A stretch of 14,052 bases of DNA from an uncultured Bacilli bacterium (GTDB taxonomy: Bacteria; Bacillota_I; Bacilli_A; RF39; UBA660). The stretch's first letter is position 1. Every line of letters starts with the position of its first letter. Under the pieces are notes generated by a model. It saw only the letters and a program-made list of their open reading frames with translations. It ran no database searches and was not told the origin of the DNA. Position numbers and translations under genes: made by a program. The stretch lies in NCBI GenBank assembly GCA_910577075.1, contig CAJTKV010000047.1, forward strand, positions 1 to 14,052, written 5' to 3'. Positions 1 through 7,146 of the stretch are shown piece after piece.

Positions 1-420
1 CAATGTATAATCCTTATTATTAAGAAGAATTGATGAATCGGTTTTAATAGTTGGTTCATTCCAGGTAAAAGTATAATCCTCTTTAGCTGGTCTAGAATCC
101 CCTAGTTTATCGTAGGCATATACCATTAAAGAATATTCCTTATTATTAATTAAATTGGTAAGTTCAATATCAACTTTTGTATCCGTGCTAGTTGTTTCAA
201 AAACTTTGCGATCATCAGCACTTATTATGGCAATTCTATAATATTCGGCGGCTGGGACACTTTCATACTCCACCGTAAATTTTGTAAAGTTATTAGTTAC
301 ACTTTTAATGACAAAATTTTTAAGTATGGCATCACCATTTAACAACATATTTACTCCTGTAAATGTTGCAACTATAAAGACAATTATTGATATAATAATG
401 ATGCGAATTTTCTTTTTCAT
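1..420 (-). CDS. N-terminal part of an anchored or secreted fibronectin-III-like protein (partial)
   Basis: The minus-strand frame is open from an ATG at 418-420 to the left edge, giving 140 residues with no stop, so the rest lies outside the window. A basic start (MKKKIR) is followed by a hydrophobic stretch at about residues 7-27 that would act as a signal anchor or uncleaved signal peptide. Residues about 34-120 look like a fibronectin type III fold: alternating strands, a conserved-looking L-x5-Y pattern (near TNLINNKEYS) and a following 'YAYDKLG' strand. A second beta-rich module seems to start near residue 121. A GGAG ribosome binding site lies 8 nt before the ATG. Such proteins normally carry a catalytic or binding domain further on, which cannot be seen here. 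The extracellular location is inferred; the enzymatic role is unknown. Confidence 0.7.
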   Translation of the reverse strand, partial: MKKKIRIIIISIIVFIVATFTGVNMLLNGDAILKNFVIKSVTNNFTKFTVEYESVPAAEYYRIAIISADDRKVFETTSTDTKVDIELTNLINNKEYSLMVYAYDKLGDSRPAKEDYTFTWNEPTIKTDSSILLNNKDYTL

Positions 421-441
421 ACTACCAACTCCATTAATCTA

Positions 442-470
442 ATTATATAATAAAATTAAAATAAAAAAAA
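442..470 (-). promoter_or_regulatory. Likely promoter of the fibronectin-III-like gene
   Basis: On the minus strand a perfect -10 TATAAT occupies 447-442. Transcription would start near 436, giving a leader of about 16 nt that still holds the ribosome binding site. The -35 position (470-465) is only a run of T, so promoter strength is uncertain. It lies directly after the terminator of the preceding operon. Confidence 0.5.
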
Positions 471-493
471 GAGGCTCATTGATATTAGGCCTC
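463..493 (-). terminator. Rho-independent terminator ending the 5800-485 operon
   Basis: Reading the minus strand, GAGGC (493-489) pairs with GCCTC (475-471) across a 13-nt loop and is followed by eight T. The stop codon of the transglutaminase-like gene (487-485) sits in the loop. The five-pair stem is short but GC-rich compared with its surroundings. Confidence 0.6.
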
Positions 494-1144
494 ATCATCA
501 AAGAAGTGAACTCGCAAAGATTTTATTTTATTATCTTCAATCTTTCCTTTATAGGCTGATTTATTGCGATAAAAAGGCGATAATAAATCATCAGAATAAG
601 GAACACTTACTCCATAATCGGGTTGCATACTCTCCAAAAATAATCCAAATTTTAATACTTCTTCATTCGTTTTTTTATCAAAATGTGGAACATATTTTGG
701 TGTTTTTCCCTCTAAAACTTCAATTAGAGATTCCCTAATAATATTCGATGAAAGGGAAACTTTCATGTATGTCTCAAATGTTGTATCGTAAACCTTCTTT
801 GGACAAAGAATATTTAAAGCGGGATCAAAGACATAAAGTTCGCCGTCATAAAAGATCTCTAACCAGGCATGATAATATTTTCGCCCATGGTTATTTAGAT
901 AACCTCTTACGAGATAAGCGTGTTCAAAGAAAACGGACATAGCTTCCGTAGTTTCATAACACCAACCAGCCATTTTTTCTTCATAAACTAGAAGTGAAGC
1001 CTTCTTTGCCTCGCGATTAGTAATTTCTATCTCTAAATTTTCAAGATGGGAAAAGATAAATTTTTCGACATCAACACTGGCTCTTTTAGAGGTGATGACT
1101 TTCTTTATCTCATCACTCATTAAAATAATTTCATTGCTATGCAT
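485..1144 (-). CDS. Small transglutaminase/papain-like fold protein
   Basis: 219 residues, no signal peptide or membrane segment, so probably cytoplasmic. The order and spacing of a cysteine, a histidine and an aspartate match the transglutaminase-like cysteine peptidase superfamily: Cys62 in GWCYETT, His92 in YHAWLEI and Asp107 in VFDPALN. In that superfamily Cys-His-Asp forms the catalytic triad, and 'HAWxE' followed by a strand and 'DP' is typical. The substrate is unknown; such folds cleave peptides, deamidate or transfer acyl groups. The ATG at 1144 is preceded by AGGGGGG, a good ribosome binding site; an in-frame ATG 8 codons later is less well placed. The gene follows pepF by 21 bp and is the last gene of the operon, before a terminator. 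The fold assignment is a motif-level call; no precise family name can be given. Confidence 0.65.
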   Translation of the reverse strand: MHSNEIILMSDEIKKVITSKRASVDVEKFIFSHLENLEIEITNREAKKASLLVYEEKMAGWCYETTEAMSVFFEHAYLVRGYLNNHGRKYYHAWLEIFYDGELYVFDPALNILCPKKVYDTTFETYMKVSLSSNIIRESLIEVLEGKTPKYVPHFDKKTNEEVLKFGLFLESMQPDYGVSVPYSDDLLSPFYRNKSAYKGKIEDNKIKSLRVHFFDDEA

Positions 1145-1165
1145 ATTTTCCCCCCTAAATAATAT

Positions 1166-2893
1166 TTATCTTTTTAGTTCCTTAATCTTCTCATTTAAGT
1201 AATTCAAGGCTTCCATCACATAATTCTTGTCATTAATATCGACATCAACTATCTTTAGGGCATCTTCAATGGATTTACTTCTTCCAACTTTTAATAGTTC
1301 AAGATACTTATCTACATAAGACTTATCTTTCATTATTTTTAAGGCAATACTCGTTCCTAGAGCTAAACCAGTGACATATTGATATAGATAATAACTTTCT
1401 TGCCACACCAAATGCGTAACTAATAGCCAACCATATTTATTCAATTCGTCAAGGGTCAAACTCTCGCCATTATACTTTTTCATTACTTCTAAATAGAGAT
1501 TATTTAAGTATTCTAAATCGACATTTTCATTAGCTTCCATTTTTTTAATTACTTGATGTTCAAATTCCGTCGTCATAGTTTGATTAAATAAAGAATTTCC
1601 AAGACTTCCAACAATATTACTTAATATCTCCTTTTTGCTTTCTTCATCACTTGCTTGACTTAAGAGATATTCATTGAACAAGATCTCATTAACTTTAGAA
1701 ACTATCTCTGTCAAGAATAGATCAAATTCAAAATATTCAACTTTATTTGTCGATGCGGAAAAATATGTATGAATGGCATGACCTGCTTCATGAGCAAGAG
1801 TACGAGCTCCATTTAAGTTTTTAACATAATTGAGCAAAATATAGGGAACACCATTAAAGGATATCGCGGTTGAAGGATTTAGACGCTTATGTTCTTGGGG
1901 ATAGACATCAATCCAACCATTTAAAAGCATCTCATCAATTACTTTGGCATATTCACTTCCCAAAGGTTTTAATGCTTCTTTAACTAAGTTAACGCTTTCT
2001 TCATATTCTAATTTTCGCATCGTGCCACCAAGAGATGCAACATAAGTATCATATGTGTGAAATTCATTTAGACCGGATCTTTCCTTTTTTATCTTAATAA
2101 AATCATGCATAATATCTAAGTGCGCATTGACACTTTGAATGACATTATCTAATGTCTCAGGATTTATTTCCAATTCAAAGAGTTTCTTTTCAATTAAGCT
2201 ATGATATCCTTCACTTTGAAAAAGTTTGATGTCATGCATAATCTTTTCAAGATAGAGATTAGTAATCTCTTCGGCATAATTCCCATAGCCATTCATATAG
2301 GATGCGAAGGCTTTGTACCTATCTTCTTGATTTTCACTTTCTAAAAGATGCGAATAATTTTTGCGCGTTACTTCAATTTCCTTCCCATCGCATAAAATAT
2401 CATCAAATTTAATTTTGTCATTTAGTAAAGTTTGATATCTATTCCTAATATCGGGGATTGCTTTATTATATTCACTGATGATGTCATCACTAGCTATATG
2501 ATCTTTCTTTCTTAGAATTAAATAAAGATATCTATACCAATAATCATCTTCAGGAATTAATTTTAATACTCGATTCTTATTTTGAACTAGTACCTTTTTA
2601 TAGTAATTTTCCTGTTTTAAATAGGCATTATAAAGATCAATTGCATGATTCATCATCTCTTTAGCATCTATTAATGTATTGTCTAAATCTAAGAGACGCT
2701 TGGGATAGAGATAAACTCTTTCCACTAGACTGTAACAATCATTTAACTGTCTTAAAAAGTTAACAAGAGTTTCTTTAGATTCTAAGATATCTATATTTTC
2801 TAAATTCTTTATTGTCTCTTCTAATAATAAAGAGGATTTTTCCCATTCCTCTTTTGAGGTATATAGATGATTTAAATTCCAAACTACTTCCAT
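1166..2893 (-). CDS. pepF: Oligoendopeptidase F (M3B zinc metallopeptidase)
   Basis: 575 residues, close to the roughly 600 usual for PepF, which cleaves short peptides in the cytoplasm. The zinc site is complete: HEAGH at 368-372, preceded by the family-typical 'YILLNY...TLAHEAGH' context, with Glu396 (LTEIVSK) 24 residues later as the expected third ligand. A tyrosine-rich YYLYQYVTG near 501-509 matches the conserved C-terminal substrate-binding motif of M3 enzymes. The protein begins 'WNLNHLYTS', the usual PepF opening. There is no signal peptide. The ATG at 2893 lies 7 bp after the stop of the upstream PLP enzyme, with only a weak site (AGTAGG) that includes that stop, so translational coupling is likely. 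Elsewhere PepF-type enzymes recycle peptides or process signal or pheromone peptides; the actual substrate here is not known. Confidence 0.93.
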   Translation of the reverse strand: MEVVWNLNHLYTSKEEWEKSSLLLEETIKNLENIDILESKETLVNFLRQLNDCYSLVERVYLYPKRLLDLDNTLIDAKEMMNHAIDLYNAYLKQENYYKKVLVQNKNRVLKLIPEDDYWYRYLYLILRKKDHIASDDIISEYNKAIPDIRNRYQTLLNDKIKFDDILCDGKEIEVTRKNYSHLLESENQEDRYKAFASYMNGYGNYAEEITNLYLEKIMHDIKLFQSEGYHSLIEKKLFELEINPETLDNVIQSVNAHLDIMHDFIKIKKERSGLNEFHTYDTYVASLGGTMRKLEYEESVNLVKEALKPLGSEYAKVIDEMLLNGWIDVYPQEHKRLNPSTAISFNGVPYILLNYVKNLNGARTLAHEAGHAIHTYFSASTNKVEYFEFDLFLTEIVSKVNEILFNEYLLSQASDEESKKEILSNIVGSLGNSLFNQTMTTEFEHQVIKKMEANENVDLEYLNNLYLEVMKKYNGESLTLDELNKYGWLLVTHLVWQESYYLYQYVTGLALGTSIALKIMKDKSYVDKYLELLKVGRSKSIEDALKIVDVDINDKNYVMEALNYLNEKIKELKR

Positions 2894-2900
2894 AAATAAC

Positions 2901-4127
2901 CTACTTTCTCAAATGCTCTATGGCACTTATTAGTCCTAATTTTCCATAATCATAAGTTAATCCACCTTGCATGTAAGCAATGTATGGTGGTCTTATTGGT
3001 CCGTCACAAGAAAGTTCAATACTACTTCCCTGCGTAAATGTTCCGGCTGCCATTATTACTTGATCACTATAACCCGGCATATCCCAAGGAAGGGGTAAAG
3101 CATGGGAATCAACAGGTGAACCAGCTTGAATACCTTGGACAAATTTGATCAATAAATCTGCATCATTAAATTCGATGTTTTCGACGATATCAGCTCTTGC
3201 TTCATTATATTCGGGACTAACTTTATAGCCAAGTTTCGTCATAACTAGAGCCGTTAAAACGGCAATCTTTAGAGAACTTGCCACGACCGATGGAGCATAA
3301 AAAAGTCCTTGCAATATTGCCTTGTTAACGCCTAAAGTCGGACCTACTTCTCTTCCCTCTCCAGGTAAAGTAAGTCTTTCACCAACGAGGTCAATCAAAG
3401 CTTTGTGTCCAACGACATAGGCACCATTAGGTGCTATACCACCACCTAAATTCTTGATTAATGATCCAACGACGACATCGGCTCCCACCTCAATAGGATT
3501 GACTTTCTCAACAAACTCGCAATAGCAATTATCAATCATAATGATGACATCTTTATCAATGGATTTAATTAATTTGATGACCTTCTCTAATTTTTCAATT
3601 GTCAAACTTTTTCTCGTTGAGTATCCCTTACTTCTTTGAATCTCAATAACTTTAACTTTATTATTTTTTAAATATTCAGCAATCTTTTCATAATCAAAAT
3701 CATCATTAACTAAGTCTATCTCATCATAACGAACGCCAAAACTTTTCAAAGAAGAGGCATTTTCCTTGATACCTATTACTTCATGGAGGGTATCATAGGG
3801 AAGACCTGATATGGATAGCAACAAATCATTGGGTCTCAATAAGGCAAATAAAGTTACACTTAGAGCATGCGAGCCAGAGACAAATTGGTTGCGAACAATG
3901 GCATCTTCTGAGGCAAATATTTCGGCATATATTTTTTCGATAGTGTCTCTTCCTAAGTCATTGTAACCGTATCCCGTCGTCTCGGTAAAAGCTCCTTCAC
4001 TAAGGTGATTATTCTGCATGGCTTTTAAAACTTTTTCAGAATAAAAAAATGCTGTTTCATCAATATTAGCAAATTCACTTACTAGTTCACTTTCACACTC
4101 TTTAATTAATTTTTTTATGTCTTTCAT
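2901..4127 (-). CDS. PLP-dependent enzyme, YnbB/'aluminium resistance' (methionine gamma-lyase-like) family
   Basis: 408 residues from the ATG at 4127. The protein has the fold-type I PLP pattern: Asp199 in VIIMIDNCY as the pyridine-nitrogen partner and Lys225 in VGSLIKNLGGG as the Schiff-base lysine. Long family-specific blocks near 'EGAFTETTGYGYNDLGR' (43-60) and the C-terminal 'CDGPIRPPY' (374-382) fit the family annotated as methionine gamma-lyase family or aluminium resistance protein (B. subtilis YnbB type). A carbon-sulfur lyase reaction is suggested by the fold relatives but is not proven for this family. The frame is open 29 codons further upstream, but that extension lies inside the dehydrogenase gene, while AGAGGTGG stands 5-8 nt before the ATG at 4127. 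The start therefore overlaps the upstream stop (4102) by 26 bp. Confidence 0.88.
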   Translation of the reverse strand: MKDIKKLIKECESELVSEFANIDETAFFYSEKVLKAMQNNHLSEGAFTETTGYGYNDLGRDTIEKIYAEIFASEDAIVRNQFVSGSHALSVTLFALLRPNDLLLSISGLPYDTLHEVIGIKENASSLKSFGVRYDEIDLVNDDFDYEKIAEYLKNNKVKVIEIQRSKGYSTRKSLTIEKLEKVIKLIKSIDKDVIIMIDNCYCEFVEKVNPIEVGADVVVGSLIKNLGGGIAPNGAYVVGHKALIDLVGERLTLPGEGREVGPTLGVNKAILQGLFYAPSVVASSLKIAVLTALVMTKLGYKVSPEYNEARADIVENIEFNDADLLIKFVQGIQAGSPVDSHALPLPWDMPGYSDQVIMAAGTFTQGSSIELSCDGPIRPPYIAYMQGGLTYDYGKLGLISAIEHLRK

Positions 4128-4809
4128 GTTCCACCTCTTTAATTTCAATGATATCGCCACTTTTATAATTTGGCATATCGTCAAGAATTTTTTTAGCAAG
4201 CAAGTTAGGATCAATTAATTCACTTTGGTCACCGCGAGCAAGTTCTGCTTCAATATATTTGGGATCAGCCTCTTTAATTGCTTCAGTATCTATCCATCCA
4301 GGAGCAATCGCGACTACTTTAATCTCTAACTCTTTTAAGGCATCAGCAAAATCTTTAGTTAACATATTAACTCCGGCCTTTGAAGCATCATAATCCATGC
4401 TAATAGGATTGTGATAGCCAAGGGTATTATTACTACTGATGTTGATAATCGTCCCCCCCATCATTCGCGTTACAGCATATCTTGAAACGATGAAAACTCC
4501 GCCAAGATTTACTTTAACTACTTCCATAAAATTATCGAGGGATTTAAAAAGCCAATTTTCATCTTTGGCAATGGCAGCATTATTGATGAGGAGATCTAAA
4601 TCATCCATTTCCCAAAAGAATTTGCTGACTTCCACTTGATTTGTAACATCACACTTGAAACATTTTAAATTTTCATATTTACTTTCCAATTCTTTTGCTT
4701 CTTTTTCACTCGTCAAATAAGTAGCTATTACTTCATATCCTCTATTTAATAATTCTAAAGTAAAGGCTCTACCTAATCCCTTTACTCCACCAGTAACTAC
4801 TGCACGCAT
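4102..4809 (-). CDS. Short-chain dehydrogenase/reductase (SDR)
   Basis: 235 residues, a classical SDR. The nucleotide-binding TGGVKGLG is at 6-13, the structural NNAA at 76-79, Asn101 in VNLGG, the serine in NISS (125-126) and the catalytic YxxxK at Tyr140-Lys144. The 'PGWID' block at 170-174 follows, as in FabG-like enzymes. It should be a cytoplasmic NAD(P)H-dependent oxidoreductase; the substrate cannot be read from the sequence. The ATG at 4809 has AAGGA about 10 nt upstream. The 3' end overlaps the next gene by 26 bp and contains that gene's ribosome binding site. It follows the broken radical SAM gene by 44 bp, and a perfect TATAAT in that gap may give it its own promoter. Confidence 0.9.
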   Translation of the reverse strand: MRAVVTGGVKGLGRAFTLELLNRGYEVIATYLTSEKEAKELESKYENLKCFKCDVTNQVEVSKFFWEMDDLDLLINNAAIAKDENWLFKSLDNFMEVVKVNLGGVFIVSRYAVTRMMGGTIINISSNNTLGYHNPISMDYDASKAGVNMLTKDFADALKELEIKVVAIAPGWIDTEAIKEADPKYIEAELARGDQSELIDPNLLAKKILDDMPNYKSGDIIEIKEVEHERHKKIN

Positions 4810-4832
4810 TTTTTATCATTCCTTACTATTCC

Positions 4833-4861
4833 ATTATAAACTAAAAAAATTATTTATTCCA
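4833..4861 (-). promoter_or_regulatory. Possible internal promoter before the SDR gene
   Basis: A minus-strand TATAAT at 4838-4833 with a 17-bp spacer to TGGAAT (4861-4856, three of six matches to the -35 consensus). Initiation would be near 4826, just ahead of the AAGGA site. It may keep the downstream genes expressed even though the first gene of the operon is broken. AT-rich sequence makes chance matches common. Confidence 0.4.
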
Positions 4862-5606
4862 CATGTTCTACTAAACTTACATCATAGGGATACCTAGAAA
4901 AATCATAGGACAATATCTTCTCTTTGCTTAATGGTTCTCCCAGCAAAAATTTTATGAAGCGCTCCATTTCCTCTTCACTAGCATTATCGCGAACTAATTC
5001 GACTTCGACCATTTTTCCATCGATGATGTGATAGTGTGGTCCCTTCAAAGTATCATAGGCTTCGATTCTCTCTCCTAGAAATTGAAAGAACTCTTCGGCA
5101 ATGCCAAATTGTTTTCTAATGCCTCCACGCTTAACCATAGTTATTAGATCTTCATTAAGAATATTGCCAATGCTATGTTTTTTATAACTTGCTATCTCAT
5201 CATTGCCCTCACAGACTTCACCTGTAGCACTCACAAAAACTATGGGCCCCACTAAAAAGTAGTTAGGAAATTCCTGATAGAAGTACCCCATTACTTCGAA
5301 GCAATGCTTACTTCCCGCAATTTGTCTTGCTCTTCCAACATCTATAAGTTTACTTCCTAATCCCTTAAAATCCTCGAAACTATCGCGCATCATATGCTTA
5401 AGCATATTTCTCTTTACGTCCTCTAATGTTTGAGGATTTAATTCGGGATTATCAGAGTTTTTCTTTCCTTGATAAACTCTTGCTATACTTTTATCATGAT
5501 AATCATCATTGCTTATGTAAATGGCATAATAATTACCGAAATAAGCATCTAATAAGGCATAGATTCTCTCATCATAAATACAGCCATTGGTTACGATTGA
5601 ACAATC
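4854..5606 (-). pseudogene. C-terminal fragment of a disrupted radical SAM protein
   Basis: This minus-strand frame is open from 5606 to the TAA at 4854 (250 codons), although the first ATG is only at 5405. Codons before that ATG encode protein-like sequence typical of radical SAM barrels: 'IVTNG' (codons from about 5597), then IYDERIYALLDAYFGNYY, then ISNDDYHD. These continue smoothly into the ATG-started part, which has 'GRARQIAG' and a late GEVCEGNDE...GNI segment like the C-terminus of 4Fe-4S/radical SAM family members. It is in a different frame from the N-terminal fragment at 5591-5800, which it overlaps by 16 bp. A separate short protein from 5405 is possible but lacks a clear ribosome binding site, so this is best read as the tail of a broken gene. 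Confidence 0.75.
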
Positions 5607-5800
5607 TTAACTCTTTCATAGCAAAGAAACACTTCTCCTCCCGTTATTATCAATTCTTCTATTTTATTGATATTTCTAAAAGTGTTCCTGATGACTTCAT
5701 CACTCATATAGACATTTTGCTTTTCTCCTTGCATACAATGTTTACAATCAAGATTACAATATTCACTTATTTCCAAAGATAAATACTTAGTTCCAACCAT
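5591..5800 (-). pseudogene. N-terminal fragment of a disrupted radical SAM protein
   Basis: 69 codons from the ATG at 5800, with a ribosome binding site GGGTGAT 4 nt upstream. The fragment has the iron-sulfur motif C15-x3-C19-x2-C22 (CNLDCKHC), then MQGEKQN and ITGGEVFL, the SAM-binding glycine motif. The frame then stops after 'CYERVKIVQS'. In this family roughly 25-30 residues separate GGE from the TNG strand; here only about ten codons lie between them across the two frames. The lesion is therefore a deletion of some tens of bases that is not a multiple of three, with its junction near 5591-5610, not a single-base slip. The fragment binds no complete barrel, so the enzyme should be inactive. 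Intact relatives are of the '4Fe-4S cluster-binding, CMxGExQN' type, whose substrates are mostly unknown. Confidence 0.78.
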
Positions 5801-5824
5801 ATTATCACCCGCTTTTTTTAAGGT

Positions 5825-5853
5825 ATTATATCACTTAGAAGACCAAATAAAAA
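5825..5853 (-). promoter_or_regulatory. Promoter of the radical SAM to transglutaminase-like operon
   Basis: The minus strand has a perfect TATAAT at 5830-5825. The -35 position 17 bp upstream is a weak TTTTTA that belongs to the T-tract of the uppP terminator. Transcription would start near 5818, about 18 nt before the ATG at 5800. Confidence 0.5.
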
Positions 5854-5868
5854 GACTTAAAAAAGTCT
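5845..5868 (-). terminator. Rho-independent terminator of uppP
   Basis: AGACTT (5868-5863) and AAGTCT (5858-5853) form a six-pair stem with a TTTT loop, followed by TTTTATTT. Part of the uppP stop codon (5869-5867) lies in the stem, so the hairpin begins at the very end of the gene. Confidence 0.75.
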
Positions 5869-6691
5869 ATTTTAGTAAAAAGAAATATAGTAATACTAAT
5901 ATACCTAAAACGATACGGTAGTATCCAAATATTTTAAAGTCATGTTTGCGAATATAGTTCATTAAGAATCTAATAACTATGACACTGACTAGGAAGGCGA
6001 CTAGACAACCAACACCTAAAATGATAAGTTCTGTTGCTTCGAAAACAAATCCGACTTCCATGACATATTTTAATAGTTTTAGTAATGATGCTCCAGCCAT
6101 TACGGGAATAGCTAAGAAGAAGGTAAATTCTGCTGCAACACTTCTCTTTAAACCAAGTAATAAACCGCCAATTATAGTAGCACCACTTCTACTTGTTCCA
6201 GGTATTAAGGCTAATAACTGAAATACACCAACTCCCAAAGCTTGTTTAACAGTAATTTTATTGACATTATCCGTCTTTCCAGAACCAACATTTTTAGATT
6301 CTATAACGATAAATATAATACCATAGATTATTAGCATTAGGGATACAACAACACTATTGTATAGATGTTCGTCTAACCAATCATCAAAAAGTATTCCAAT
6401 AATGGCTGCTGGTACGCAGGCAATTAATATCTTACCCCAAAGACCAAAGGTGTTTTTAGTATCTTCCTTGGTCTTGCCAAAGCCCCAAGGGAAAATCTTT
6501 TTAAAGTAAAGTAAGACAACGGCAAGTATAGCACCTAGTTGAATAACAACTTCAAATAACTTATAAAATTCTTTGCTTACTCCCAAATGAATAAATTCAT
6601 CTAACAAAATCATATGTCCTGTAGAAGATATTGGCAACCATTCAGTTATACCTTCAACAATACCAAAGAATATTGCCTTTATAATTTCCAT
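5867..6691 (-). CDS. uppP: Undecaprenyl-diphosphatase (UppP/BacA)
   Basis: 274 residues, the normal family length, almost entirely hydrophobic helices. It removes one phosphate from undecaprenyl diphosphate at the membrane, recycling the lipid carrier for peptidoglycan and wall polymers; over-expression in other bacteria gives bacitracin resistance. Both signature blocks are present: EGITEWLPISSTGH at 13-26 (Glu17, Ser22-Ser23, His26) and PGTSRSG at 164-170 with Arg168. The frame also allows a TTG three codons earlier (6700), but that codon directly abuts the AGGAG ribosome binding site (6705-6701), leaving no spacer, whereas the ATG at 6691 is 9 nt from it. The gene has its own extended -10 promoter and its own terminator. 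It fits functionally with the LCP genes further right, whose reactions release undecaprenyl carriers. Confidence 0.95.
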   Translation of the reverse strand: MEIIKAIFFGIVEGITEWLPISSTGHMILLDEFIHLGVSKEFYKLFEVVIQLGAILAVVLLYFKKIFPWGFGKTKEDTKNTFGLWGKILIACVPAAIIGILFDDWLDEHLYNSVVVSLMLIIYGIIFIVIESKNVGSGKTDNVNKITVKQALGVGVFQLLALIPGTSRSGATIIGGLLLGLKRSVAAEFTFFLAIPVMAGASLLKLLKYVMEVGFVFEATELIILGVGCLVAFLVSVIVIRFLMNYIRKHDFKIFGYYRIVLGILVLLYFFLLK

Positions 6692-6712
6692 ATCAATCAA
6701 CTCCTATTATTC

Positions 6713-6741
6713 ATTATAGCACTATTAGATATATAAATGAA
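6713..6741 (-). promoter_or_regulatory. Extended -10 promoter of uppP
   Basis: The minus strand reads TGC-TATAAT (6721-6713), an extended -10 element. The -35 position 17 bp upstream is poor (TTCATT), which extended -10 promoters tolerate. Start would be near 6706, immediately before the AGGAG site. Confidence 0.6.
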
Positions 6742-6742
6742 T

Positions 6743-6765
6743 AAAAAGATGGAAAAATCCACCTT
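6743..6765 (-). terminator. Rho-independent terminator of ssb
   Basis: AAGGTGGA (6765-6758) pairs with TCCATCTT (6753-6746), eight pairs with one G-U, around a four-base loop, followed by a run of T. The plus strand could also form it, but no plus-strand gene ends here. Confidence 0.75.
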
Positions 6766-6793
6766 TTATTTGGTAAGAAAATGCGTTTGTTTT

Positions 6794-7123
6794 TTACTCT
6801 TCGCCCTTTTTGCTTGCTAAAAATGAAACACGATCAACGATTACTTCTGTAACGTATTTGGTTTCACCTTTATCTTCATAACTGCGCGTTTGAAGACGGC
6901 CCTTTATGCCAACTAAATCGCCCTTATGACAATATTCACTGGTATGACTTGCAATACCATTCCATAAGATGCATCTGATAAAGTCAGTTTCATAAATTCC
7001 ATCTTCATTTTTAAAACTTCTCTGTACTGCTAGATTAATTGATAGTCTACTCTTTTCATCATCAAATTTTTTAACTTCCGGATCTTCTGTAAGTCTACCA
7101 ATCAAATAAACTAGATTATGCAT
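6794..7123 (-). CDS. ssb: Single-stranded DNA-binding protein, short form
   Basis: 109 residues forming one OB-fold domain of the bacterial SSB family: NLVYLIGRLTEDPEV (3-17), LAVQR (31-35), TDFIRC (46-51), KGDLVGIKGRLQTR (67-80) and YVTEV (90-94). SSB coats exposed single strands in replication, repair or competence. The protein ends right after the OB fold with ASKKGEE. It lacks the flexible linker and the acidic 'DDIPF'-like tip that recruits partner proteins in the main SSB, as seen in short B. subtilis SsbB-type paralogues. A second, full-length ssb with rpsF/rpsR elsewhere is therefore likely. An excellent AGGAGGT ribosome binding site precedes the ATG. The gene has its own promoter and terminator. 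Confidence 0.93.
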   Translation of the reverse strand: MHNLVYLIGRLTEDPEVKKFDDEKSRLSINLAVQRSFKNEDGIYETDFIRCILWNGIASHTSEYCHKGDLVGIKGRLQTRSYEDKGETKYVTEVIVDRVSFLASKKGEE

Positions 7124-7146
7124 GATTACCTCCTTTCTGATATGAA

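Noticed and set aside
748..942. Plus-strand open frame of 64 codons
   Set aside because: Antisense to the transglutaminase-like gene, no ribosome binding site, arginine/lysine-rich protein typical of an antisense shadow.
4128..4214. 29-codon N-terminal extension of the PLP enzyme
   Set aside because: It lies inside the dehydrogenase coding sequence and lacks a suitable ribosome binding site, while the ATG at 4127 has AGAGGTGG.
5426..5610. Programmed frameshift joining the radical SAM halves
   Set aside because: No slippery heptamer was seen at the junction, and a frameshift would not restore the missing 15-20 residues between GGE and TNG.
5426..5782. Plus-strand open frame of 118 codons opposite the radical SAM gene
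   Set aside because: Its His/Phe/Tyr-rich translation looks like an antisense shadow, whereas the minus strand carries the CxxxCxxC, GGE and TNG motifs in order.
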